Source: Nematostella vectensis
Lineage: Eukaryota; Cnidaria; Anthozoa; Actiniaria; Edwardsiidae
Direction of reading: 5' to 3'
Length of the DNA: 64,000 nucleotides
Assembly (NCBI RefSeq): GCF_932526225.1
Contig: NC_064040.1
Coordinates: 1,803,501 to 1,867,500, forward strand
Of the stretch, positions 1-12,000 are shown in pieces. Position 1 is the first letter of the stretch; each line of letters starts with the position of its first letter. Below the pieces are notes generated by a model. The model saw only the letters and a list, made by a program, of their open reading frames with translations. It searched no databases and had not been told where the DNA came from. The translations under genes were made by a program, and so were the position numbers.

Positions 1-189
1 CTTCGTTAATATCTTTCTTATCCACACTTATTATAAATAGAAGGGGCCTTGTGTTTGTCATTTCACCAATATCTATATTGGTTTTGTTTTAAACATAGTA
101 TATGTTTCTCTTCTTGAATTATATTATATATGCAGGACACACTACAAGAAAGTGCTCCTCATTTTCTATTCCTGTTTTGTATATGACAA

Positions 190-225
190 TATATAGATTT
201 AGGCACTGCCTAAAAGCGGAGCCAC
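190..225 (+). repeat. 36-bp sequence repeated inverted at 62556-62591
   Basis: The 36 bases here, containing the palindrome AGGCACTGCCT followed by AAAAGCGGAGCC, occur as an exact reverse complement at 62556-62591 near the other end of the window. This is most simply two copies of the end of one dispersed element in opposite orientation. Confidence 0.7.
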
Positions 226-2424
226 CATGACTTTTTTCAGCATAAACTTGTGTAGAACCCCCCTTCCCTGCACTTTCATTATGCATCACGTTCAACCACC
301 CACAAAAAGGCACCATATGTAAAACATATAAAGATTGCATGTTCCATAAATACTGCAATTACTATTAAAAGGTGTCCTCCCAATCCTCCTTTGTTCTAGT
401 TAAAAAAAGTATTTATTGACATTACTAAGGATATCATTAACTAAACTATACTTGATAGACAACTGATACAGCAAAATAAATTTATGCTTTGATTAACAGG
501 GAAGGCTTTCGGGTGTGAAGGGAAGTCATATTTATTTTAAAATGAGGATCAATTAAAGTTCCTCACAAAAAACTGGGTGCTATTTTATTCTCTTCAAAAT
601 TAAAAACAATAAACAAATACATATCAAATTCCTATACATTAATAAGTATATCAGCAAATCACACTATCATAGTGTATTTGAGGTAAAAGTACTCATTCCC
701 TGCCTGTACTGTCCCAATTCCTTTTACTTATTACTTTACTTAACTTGCAAAGATAGGGCTTTATCATTTTCTTTCTCTTGTGTTTCAAAGTAAGCAATTC
801 AAAAATTGGAAAAATATCTTTATTAACCTTCTCTCTTGTGCTTTAGAATGTAACTTTGCTAAGGGCGGATTAAAAGCACTCCAAGATATTTGAAAAATAT
901 TTTATTATACAGTTAAGAACCACAGATAAGATCCTAGAATGAGCCTGTTAAACTAAAATTATCAAATTAGAATCCTTTTTATAAGCATCTATTTAGCCTA
1001 TAATTTGAAATAGGTTGAAATAGGAAAATTGATATCTAAATAGTTTTAAATATGATCTTAAGGGATCATATAGGAGACCTGTTTTTGTTTTTTATAATTA
1101 ACTTACTACCTCAATTACTTTACCATGAGTCATTGTAATAGCAAGAGAATATTTATGAACCTAAATAGCCTAAATGTCACTAACCACACATTATACAAGA
1201 ACCTGTCAGGCTAATTTGGAAAAAAAATTGTTTTTTTTACTTTTATAACTCTGGTTCATTTTTTAGAACCATTTTTCCATTAAAATATTATCTTACTTTT
1301 TGTTACTTTATATGTGTTTATTTTTATGTACATCCTGCCCTGGGTCATGCCTCTTGGACAGCAGCTTGTGTCTCAGCTTGATTTCAGAATCTCTGGCTGA
1401 GATTAACCTGAAGAAGTTTGGAGAAAAGCATTTAAGAAAAAAACTGGTAATTTCCATACGATAATTCATAAAATTCATTCTAATTCTAATTCATAAAACC
1501 TAAAACTAAAAATAGGATACAAATTATACCACAAAAACCTAATTCATAAAACCTAAAACTAAAAAAAACCCATTGCTTTTGAGCAAATTGCTCCTCTACA
1601 AGAAAGCTGTCTTGGCTTTCTATGAAACCTGAATTTTACTTTTGGACCACATTATATTGTGACATGAGGAAAAAAAAAGTTTTTTTAAGGTTTGTAAGAA
1701 AACATTGAGGTACCCAGGGTTATTGAAAATATTGTAGGTGGTATAAAAACAAGGCATATTTTTTAGGTAATAACAGATCCTCAAGATCCTAATATGTATG
1801 TGAAAAAATTAGGTTTATGATGAGGTCCAAAATCTTGTGACAGCTCTGGTAACTTATATTCAATTCATTCATGAATAGTAGTTATAATTTTCCTATGATA
1901 GATGGTGAATGGCAGATTTAGAGATCGAATTTGATTAATACAGCCTAGAATATTTATTCCCTGAGGTAAGTAACTTACTTAAAGTAAATTAAATTCAACA
2001 ATGAAAAAGGTGTTCAAAGTTTAAAAACAAAACAACTCCAAAAGATCGTTCCGCTTAGTACTTTAATACAATACGCCAACTTACCTACCTCTGCCAGTGC
2101 TAGAACAAATACATAGGAGCACTTGTCGGAGAAGGTGTCCATAAAATTAGCTTGTTTTTTCTTTCTTTATCTTGTGGCTTACTCTGACATTTCAGCTAAC
2201 CTTGACTCAAGCACAAGACTTGACTCTTCAAAACTTTCAACCATGCTTTTACACAGACTTTTGCACATAATAAGACAAGTTCATATCCTGGTTAGCATTC
2301 CCATGAATGTATTTTTTTCAAGCACTTCTTTTTCGACAATTCTTGGCTTCTCTGCAGTCAGTTTGTGTGTGTTTTTGAGGGGCAGAAATACTCTATCAGC
2401 GTCCGCCATATTGTTTTGCATTCT

Positions 2425-2600
2425 CTAGAGGCCTGGGCCGAGGCAGATCGCGGCTGGCTGGCTGGATGGATGGCAGCTTGTGACAATGACGTCTTGACCA
2501 CAAAAACTGAGTCGCCTAGTTATAGACCATTTCTATACCTATGGGGCTCCGCACGCGGCCTACGGCCGCGCTGGCTCCGCTATGACTGCATTTATTACTA
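2425..2600 (+). repeat. dispersed repeat Y, copy 1
   Basis: Shares blocks with the reverse complement of 59636-59800: a GGCCTGGGCCGAG-like block, a GGCTGGCTGG block, the phrase around ATAGACCATTTCTATACCTATGGGGCT and a GC-rich palindrome (GCGGCCTACGGCCGCGC) followed by TGGCTCCGCTAT. It is non-coding and of unknown class. The end resembles the element at 190-225 (GGAGCC). Confidence 0.6.
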
Positions 2601-2750
2601 CTATCACCACCACCAAAATAATCAGCATTACCACCTCCAACAGCAACACCAAACTACCAACAACCAGTTGGCGCAAAAACAGGCCTGACCCAGGGGGGGA
2701 GGGGGAGTGCAGGGGGTGAACCCCCACAACGGCCAAAAGTCCACTTTAGG

Positions 2751-3002
2751 TTCTCAATAGACGTGCTATTTGTAGACAAAACTAAAAATAATAAGCTAGA
2801 TCACTCTGGTATGTAGCCAAATCCGACAATAGACGTCCCGTGGAGATATTGCAAAGTCATAAATACATGCCTTTTTGTTCTTTCGGGGATGGTCAGATTT
2901 TTATTAGAGAACTTATTCCATCCCTCCCCCCTTCCCCCCGGAAAAATAAGGTCCACTTTTTCGGATTTTGCACCCCCAAGAAAATCCTGGGCACGGGCCT
3001 GA
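2751..3002 (+). repeat. dispersed repeat X, copy 1
   Basis: About 250 bp that align with 30337-30631 over most of their length. Shared landmarks are TTCTCAATAGACGTGCTA, CTCTGGTATGT, a C-rich run, and an end reading AATCCTGGGCACGGGCCTG (GTACGGGCCTG in the second copy). No coding capacity is visible, so it is probably a non-autonomous transposon family. Confidence 0.65.
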
Positions 3003-3094
3003 AAAGCTGCCTTATGCACCCTATGGCCACTGCTATTCTTACTTTCGGCCTAAATCAATGGATAACTAGCAGACTTTCAAAGAACACTTGGTAC

Positions 3095-6000
3095 CTTCGA
3101 ATAGCTGTGATCTCCAGTGGAAGTCCAGCACCACGTCATTGTGCCCCTCGAAGGTGTGCACAGGGGTGGGCACGGGTGTCGTCAGGTCGATAGCGTTCCA
3201 CAAGCACAGGTTATTCTCCCCTCGTCTGAGCTGCGGCACCACTACTGTAAGCACCCCATGGCCAAACGGCTGTCACCAAGCAAAGCATCTAAGGTTAGCA
3301 GTATAAAAAAATATATCACCATATACCATTAATAAAGTGTAATTAGTAAAGATTCCACACTCACCGTATACCGAGCCCTCCAAACTGGGGCAGTGACAGT
3401 CAGCTTGGCTTCTGGTTGCCGTGGGTTCTCAGTGTTCCAAAGCTACAAGTAAAGAATCTTAGTCAACATCAACAGATCAACTGTTCTTTTCTTTTGTGGT
3501 TTATTCTTGGGAGGTGGTAATGAGAGCAAAAAACACTGGGATTTATTCAGTAAATTATACCTAGCTATCAAAATCAGACAATGCAGATAAGCAAAATATG
3601 TGCCATAGCATTCTCCGTATGTGCTACTTGGTCCTCTTTTACCAGAATGTCTTTTCACTTATTGAATGGTTAACCACAGCGCACACAGTTTACCCTCTGG
3701 CTCTTGGCTGCAATCTGTTTTTTTTAGTGCTATGCATGGCCCCTCATCAGATGGATCAAGTAAAATAGAATGAAATAAATAAGCTCAGGCAGAATAGCAA
3801 TATAACCATAACCTAAAAGCAGTATAGAAAAAACTGACCCCAAGCAGTCTAGCAAAATAACCCTGGCCTCAAGCAGTCTAGCAAAATAACCCTGACCCCA
3901 AGCAGTCTAGCAAAATAGCCCTGACCCCAAGCAGTCTAGCAAAATAACCCAGACCCCAAGCAGTCTAGCAAAATAACCCTGACCCCAAGCAGTCTAGCAA
4001 AATAACCCTGACCTCAAGCAGTCTAGCAAAATAACCCTGACCCCAAGCAGTCTAGCAAAATAACTCTGACCCCAAGCAGTCTAGCAAAATAACCCTGACC
4101 CCAAGCAGTCTAGCAAAATAACCCTGACCTCAAACAGTCTAGCAAAATAACCCTGACCCCAAGCAGTCTAGCAAAATTACCATGACCTCAAGCAGTCTAG
4201 CAAAATAACCCTGACCCCAAGCAGTCTGACAAAATAGCCCTGACCTCAAGCAGTCTGACAAAATAACCCTGACCTCAAACAGTCTAGCAAAATAACCCTG
4301 ACCCCAAGCAGTCTGACAAAATAACCCTGACCTCATACAGTCTAGCAAAATAACCCTGACCTCAAGCAGTCTAGCAAAATAACACTGACCCCAAGCAGTC
4401 TGACAAAATAACCCTGACCCCAAGCAGTCTAGCAAAATAACCCTGACCCCAAGCAGTCTGACAAAATAACCCTGACCCCAAGCAGTCTAGCAAAATAACC
4501 CTGACCCCAAGCAGTCTAGCAAAATAACTCTGACCCCAAGCAGTCTAGCAAAATAACCCTGACCCCAAGCAGTCTAGCAAAATAACCCTGACCTCAAACA
4601 GTCTAGCAAAATGACCCTGACCCCAAGCAGTCTAGCAAAATAACCCTGACCCCAAGCAGTCTAGCAAAATAACCCTGACCCCAAGCAGTCTAGCAAAATA
4701 ACCCTGACCTCAAGCAGTCTAGCAAAATAACCCTAACCCCAAGCAGTCTAGCAACATAACCCTGACCCCAAGCAGTCTGACAAAATAACCCTGACCTCAA
4801 ACAGTCTAGCAAAATGACCCTGACCCCAAGCAGTCTAGCAAAATAACCATGACCTCAAGCAGTCTAGCAAAATAACCCTGACCCCAAGCAGTCTAGCAAA
4901 ATAACCCTGACCCCAAGCAGTCTAGCAAAATAACCCTGACCCCAAGCAGTCTGACAAAATAACCCTGACCCCAAGCAGTCTAGCAAAATAGCCCTGACCC
5001 CAAGCAGTCTAGCAAAATAACTCTGACCTCAAGCAGTCTAGCAAAATAACCCTGACATCAAGCAGTCTAGCAAAATAGCCCTGACCCCAAGCAGTCTAGC
5101 AAAATAACCCTGACCTCCAGCAGTCTAGCAAAATAACCCTGACCCCAAGCAGTCTGACAAAATAACCCTGACCCCAAGCAGTCTAGCAAAATAACCCTCA
5201 CCCCAAACAGTCTGACAAAATAACCCTGACCTCAAACAGTCTAGCAACATAACCCTGACCCCAAGCAGTCTGACAAAATAACCCTGACCTCAAACAGTCT
5301 AGCAAAATGACCCTGACCCCAAGCAGTCTAGCAAAATAACCATGACCTCAAGCAGTCTAGCAAAATAACCCTGACCCCAAGCAGTCTAGCAAAATAACCC
5401 TGACCCCAAGCAGTCTGACAAAATAACCCTGACCTCAAACAGTCTAGCAAAATGACCCTGACCCCAAGCAGTCTAGCAAAATAACCATGACCTCAAGCAG
5501 TCTAGCAAAATAACCATGACCTCAAGCAGTCTAGCAAAATAACCCTGACCCCAAGCAGTCTAGCAAAATAACCCTGACCCCAAGCAGTCTGACAAAATAA
5601 CCCTGACCTCAAACAGTCTAGCAAAATAACCCTGACCTCAAGCAGTCTAGCAAAATAACCATAACCCCAAGCAGTCTAGCAAAATAACCCTGACCCCAAG
5701 CAGTCTAGCAAAATAACTCTGACCTCAAGCAGTCTAGCAAAATAAACCTGACATCAAGCAGTCTAGCAAAATAACCCTCACCCCAAGCAGTCTAGCAAAA
5801 TAACCCTGACTCCAAACACTCTAGCAAAATAACCCTGACCCCAAGCAGTCTAGCAAAATTACCATGACCCCAAGCAGTCTAGCAAAATAACCCTGACCCC
5901 AAGCAGTCTGACAAAATAGCCCTGACCTCAAGCAGTCTGACAAAATAACCCTGACCTCAAACAGTCTAGCAAAATAACCCTGACCCCAAGCAGTCTGACA

Positions 6001-9000
6001 AAATAACCCTGACCTCAAGCAGTCTAGCAAAATAACCCTGACCTCAAGCAGTCTAGCAAAATAACACTGACCCCAAGCAGTCTGACAAAATAACCCTGAC
6101 CCCAAGCAGTCTAGCAAAATAACCCTGACTCCAAGCAGTCTGATAGAATAACCCTGACCTCAAGCAGTCTAGCAAAATAACCCTGACCCCAAGCAGTCTG
6201 ATAAAATAACCCTGACCCCAAGCAGTCTGACAAAATAACCCTGACCCCAAGCAGTCTGACAAAATAACCCTGACCCCAAGCAGTCTAGCAAAATAACCAT
6301 AACCCCAAGCAGTCTAGCAAAATAACCCTGACCCCAAGCAGTCTGACAAAATAACCCTGACCCCAAGAAGTCTAGCAAAATAACCCTGACCTCAAGCAGT
6401 CTAGCAAAATAACCCTGACTCCAAGCAGTCTAGCAAAATAACCCTAACCCCAAGCAGTCTAGCAAAATTACCATAACCCCAAGCAGTCTAGCAAAATAAC
6501 CCTGACTCCAAGCAGTCTGACAAAATAACCCTGAAACCAAGCAGTCTAGCAAAATAACCCTGACATCAAGCAGTCTAGCAAAATAACCCTGACCCCAAGC
6601 AGTCTAGCAAAATAACCCTGACCCCAAGCAGTCTGACAAAATAACCATAACCCCAAGCAGTCTAGCAAAATAACCATAACCCCAAGCAGTCTAGCAAAAT
6701 AACCATAACCCCAAGCAGTCTAGCAAAATAACCCTGACCCCAAAGCAGTCACATTTCTACCTTGACACTGGCATCATTGCTGCACGTTGCCAGCGCTGTG
6801 CCGCTTGTCCGGGACCAGTCCACTCCATGGATCTTGGACAGATGGGCAGTGATGTACACGACAGGCGTGTTACCTTTCTACATGCAGAAGTAAAAGACTG
6901 TAGTTATACATGGCATTAGCAGGCGTCAAGCGTTGTGTGGGAAGGGGGCCGGATACAAAGACTGGGTGGTACATCGTTCCCCTTCTGGTCATTTCCTTAT
7001 TAATTATTGGGCCCCAACACCCACCTCCCCCTCCCCCCCCCCCAACACCACCACAGTACTACACAGAAATACAGTAATGGACCAAGTAAGAGATTTCAGT
7101 CAATCTAATCCTTTGAAATTAGTCTCTGATCTCTATGTTGTTACTTTCTCTGAGGTCCTATATTCGTATATGACACCATCTCTATGTTTTTACTTACTCT
7201 AAGGTCCCATATTCAGATTCCCCATCTCTATGTTGTTACTTTCTCTGAGGTCCTATATTCGTATGTCACCATCTCTATGTTGTTACTTTCTCTGAGGTCC
7301 CATATTTGGACGTCGCCATCTCTATGTTTTTATTTACTCTGAGGTCCTATTTTGGTATGTCACCATCTCTATGTTGTTACTTTCTCTGAGGTCCTATATT
7401 CGTATGTCACCATCTCTATGTTGTTACTTTCTCTGAGGTCCTATATTCGTATGTCACCATCTCTATGTTGTTACTTTCTCTGAGGTCCCATATTCGTATG
7501 TCACCATCTCTATGTTGTTACTTTCTCTGAGGTCCCATATTCGTATGTCACCATCTCTATGTTGTTACTTTCTCTGAGGTCCTATATTCGTATGTCACCA
7601 TCTCTATGTTGTAACTTTCTCCAAGGTCCTATATTCGGACGTCGCTATCTCTATGTTTTTACTTACTCTGAGGTCCCATATTCGGACGTCACCATCATGA
7701 CTTGTGGCTAGTACATTCCGATCCTCCTTGTTCCATTTCACTTGTGAAGCCCCCACTGGAAAGCAAGCAACGGATCACAACCTTAAAGGTACAGTTGCAC
7801 AGATGTAGTTTTGAAAAAGATTAAAAACAGTGATTACTGTGTCTGGGATAACCTAGTCTTTGGCAATCCTTCATTAAGAAAGAAGACACTTTTAAAAGGT
7901 CAAGTAATCTGCCTGTGCTTATATTGCACCTAGGCAATATATTCCCATACCTACTGCTTGTAGAGATGTGGCAGGTTTCTTTTCTCTGAAACAAGGAAGA
8001 GTGGCCAGTATACTCACAAACTTCAAGAAGAGGGCAAGGGAAACAACTTTCCAAATCTAATACAAGGGTATCAAATAATTTTCAAATTATGGTATAAAAA
8101 TGTCCCTATGAATGCGCTTCTAAATTTTATTTTTTAAAACTCTATTCTAGATACTATGTACTCGAGAATTTACAGTAGTGCTCCTGAGGGTGTATGAGTA
8201 TGTTATTTTGTAGACAGATTGTGTGACAGGTTCTGTGATTGCGTGACTACAGTACCTGAGATCCCAGATGTACACAAATTGATCAACTGAACAAGTAGAC
8301 AACACTTGGGGGTCAAACCATGACCAGTTCAAATCACTGTGGACACATGAGAATAAGTTCAAATCACTGTGGACACATGAACATAAGTTCAAATCACTGT
8401 GGACACATGAACATAAGTTCAAATCACTGTGGACACATGAACATAAGTTCAAATCACTGTGGACACATGAACATAAGTTCAAAGCACTGTGGACACATGA
8501 ACATAAGTTCAAAGCACTGTGGACACATGAACATAAGTTCAAAGCACTGTGGACACATGAACATAAGTTCAAATCACTGTGGACACATGAACATAAGTTC
8601 AAAGCACTGTGGACACATGAGAATAAGTTCAAATCACTGTGGACACATGAACATAAGTTCAAAGCACTGTGGACACATGAACATAAGTTCAAATCACTGT
8701 GGACACATGAACATAAGTTCAAATCACTGTGGACACATGAACATAAGTTCAAAGCACTGTGGACAAATGAACATAAGTTAAAATCACTGTGGACACATGA
8801 ACATAAGTTCAAAGCACTGTGGACACATGAACATAAGTTCAAAGCACTGTGGACACATGAACATGCTTGAGGTTACAACCTTCTATTTACAACCATAGCA
8901 CCTTTTTTCTTGTCATTTTAATTCACTATTAACAAAAATAGAACTTAGGACTGTAGTATATTTCAGAAAACCTTCCTTTTAAACTTACAAACACTCACAG

Positions 9001-12000
9001 GTCACTGCAATGATATTACATTCAGTTGACTATGAAAACAACAAAAACAATCATTACATAAAGCTAGTTCAAATTACTTTGCGCCCAATACAATCGCAAA
9101 ATGAATGCGTGCTTTGATAAAAGCTGCAATTTCACAAACCTCTATGCTCCCTCCCACCCCTTCCCTCTAGGGAGTCTATGGCGTCCATCCAATAGGAATT
9201 TTATTGCGAGATATCTATGCATATCGACATGCCTAAAGATGTCCATGTAGCTCCTCTAAAGGTGGTCCTTAGTGTAAAGAAATAACGTTTGTCTGATGAT
9301 GAGGAAGACCAATGAAATCAAAATTGAATTGTGTTTTAACAAGTGTCACTGAGAAATCATAATATAAGCCTGGAATAGGACATGCTTGGGAAGCTTATTC
9401 AAGTACTTGATTTCCCTGAGATGTGTCTGATAATACAAATGATGATCTAGATTGGGTTGCTTGCATTGATAAAAGTCAAAGGAAGAGATCTCTTATGGAA
9501 ATAAAATACCCTCAACTGCATGAGAATTATGAAAAAGAAGTCATGTTAGCTAGGGATATGCTCAAGAAAGGTGTCTATACTAATTTGTTCTCCTGAGTTA
9601 AGAAAGAAAAGCAAACACATGAAACGTGTTCCACATCTGGACATTGAAGCTGAACTGTATGTTAATGAATTTGAAATCGAAGGTAAACTGTAAATTGAAT
9701 TTGATTCCATGAGGTTTTTTTTTTAAATTTTGAACTAAGCTGTTGAAGAGTGTTGTTAATAGTTAAGAGTGTTGTAAATACTTACAGTGATTACAAAGAT
9801 CCAAACTAATTATTGAGTTCCTTGTGTATTTGTTTGTAATAGCCTGGCGGTACTCAGTGTTATCATCGAAGAAAACACTCTCCGTTCGGAGATCGGGCGC
9901 CATCTTGTATTTAAAGCTGGATGGTCCCTGGGGGCGAGCGCGAAAATGAACCCCTGCCCCCCTGCCATGCGCCTGTTTTTGCGCTCGCCCCCAGGAACCA
10001 CGCGTCTTAAAATACAAGATGGCGCCCGATTACCGAACAGAGAGGGTTTTCCGCGATAATAACACCGAGTACTGCCTGCAAGCAGGCTATCTTTGTAACG
10101 ATTAATATACTTAAGGTAATTCCCTTGAATTACACTGTGCACCCCTTCTGTGCATAGTGGCACGCGCTGTTTGTTCAAACGTTAATAAGAAAACAAAGCA
10201 AAAGGAGCGTGTTTTTTTACTTAAAATCGCTTTGACAGAAAAACGAAGTCGGTAACCCCCATTTTTTTATTTGCTCAAACAGTTAAATATATACGGAAAA
10301 ATGATATACTGAAAGAAGAAAAAAAGTTGGGTTGTAGAAGTTTGTTTTTTTCTCTCAAAAGCATAAAAAATACTTTAAAATAACGCTTTGGCCAAAACAA
10401 TGCCTTTTAGTGTGATTTCTTAAAATGTGATTTGTTTTGAACGTTAGCTACTATGTGTTATTGTTTAGGAGATCGGATTTCAGCAGCTCAACAAACAGAA
10501 CTTAATTTTCTAAAGACTATTGGCACTACAGTATTTTTGAAAACTAAGAGTTGCGATCAGTAAAAACGTGCCAACTCTACGACTCTCTGTTGTGAAAATG
10601 AGGTTGGTTACCCCCATTTTTTATTACAGTTTTTTAAAGCCCTTAATTTCAATATTGTTTTAAATAATTCTGGGTAGTAGAACTACCCAGGGAAGAGAAT
10701 TACCATACTTTATGTATCCTGCAAAAAGTGAATCTAAGAATATTTTTTTGAAAAAAAGCTCCACTGTAAGGTAGATTAATTATCACCACCAGGTGACGGG
10801 CCCTGTTCTGTTTACCTTATAATTCTAGTGTGAGCCCGTGTAAGGTAGATTCATTATCATCACCAGGTGACGGGCCCTGTTCTGTTTACCTTATAATTCT
10901 AGCGTGAGCCCGTGTAAGGTAGATTAATTATCACCACCAGGTGACGGGCCCTGTTCTGTTTACCTTATAATTCTAGTGTGAGCCCGTGTAAGGTAGATTA
11001 ATTATCACCACCAGGTGACGGGCCCTGTTCTGTTTACCTTATAATTCTAGTGTGAGCCCGTGTAAGGTAGATTAATTATCATCACCAGGTGACGGGCCCT
11101 GTTCTGTTTACCTTATAATTCTAGTGTGAGCCCGTGTAAGGTAGATTAATTATCATCACCAGGTGACGGGCCCTGTTCTGTTTACCTTATAATTCTAGTG
11201 TGAGCCCGTGTAAGGTAGATTAATTATCATCACCAGGTGACGGGCCCTGTTCTGTTTACCTTATAATTCTAGTGTGAGCCCGTGTAAGGTAGATTAATTA
11301 TCATCACCAGGTGACGGGCCCTGTTCTGTTTACCTTATAATTCTAGTGTGAGCCCGTGTAAGGTAGATTAATTATCATCACCAGGTGACGGGCCCTGTTC
11401 TGTTTACCTTATCATTCTAGCGTGAGCCCGTGTAAGGTAGATTAATTATCATCACCAGGTGACGGGCCCTGTTCTGTTTACCTTATAATTCTAGTGTGAG
11501 CCCGTGTAAGGTAGATTAATTATAATCACCAGGTGACGGGCCCTGTTCTGTTCACCTTATAATTCTAGTGTGAGCCCGTGTAAGGTAGATTAATTATCAT
11601 CACCAGGTGACGGGCCCTGTTCTTTTTACCTTATAATTCTAGTGTGAGCCCGTGTAAGGTAGATTAATTATCACCACCAGGTGACGGGCCCTGTTCTGTT
11701 TACCTTATAATTCTAGTGTGAGCCCGTGTAAGGTAGATTAATTATCATCACCAGGTGACGGGCCCTGTTCTGTTTACCTTATAATTCTAGTGTGAGCCCG
11801 TGTAAGGTAGATTAATTATCATCACCAGGTGACGGGCCCTGTTCTGTTTACCTTATAATTCTAGTGTGAGCCCGCAGCATTTGTGTCTGCACACCACTTC
11901 CATCCCGCCATTTCCAGATCTCTGCCTTCTGGTTTGACTGCAAGATAGTGCCACTTATTTCAAACATACAAGTACAAGAAATGCTTCTGGAGAGCTTGAG

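Larger units (their letters stand above)
1..3094. other. left flank, no exon recognised
   Basis: AT-rich sequence that should hold the next WDR59 intron or its continuation. I looked on the minus strand for the next WD40 exon of WDR59, which should follow exon 10, and found none. The open frames here are short and look random. Dispersed repeats at 190-225, 2425-2600 and 2751-3002 are listed separately. Confidence 0.5.

Noticed and set aside
1321-1440. Possible WDR59 exon around CTGCCCTGGGTCATGCCTCT
   Set aside because: The minus-strand translation does not match the expected WD40 continuation and no splice sites in phase were found.
3826-6750. Telomere-like or CRISPR-like array
   Set aside because: CCCTGACCCC is not the animal telomere unit, there are no unique spacers, and the genome is eukaryotic.
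8320-8781. 153-codon plus-strand frame (SSNHCGHMNI repeats)
   Set aside because: Antisense reading of the 30-bp acceptor array of WDR59.
9433-9594. Coding-like stretch NDDLDWVACIDKSQRKRSLM
   Set aside because: Ends at a stop, has no flanking similarity or splice signals I can support and no recognisable family; left as intron of WDR59.
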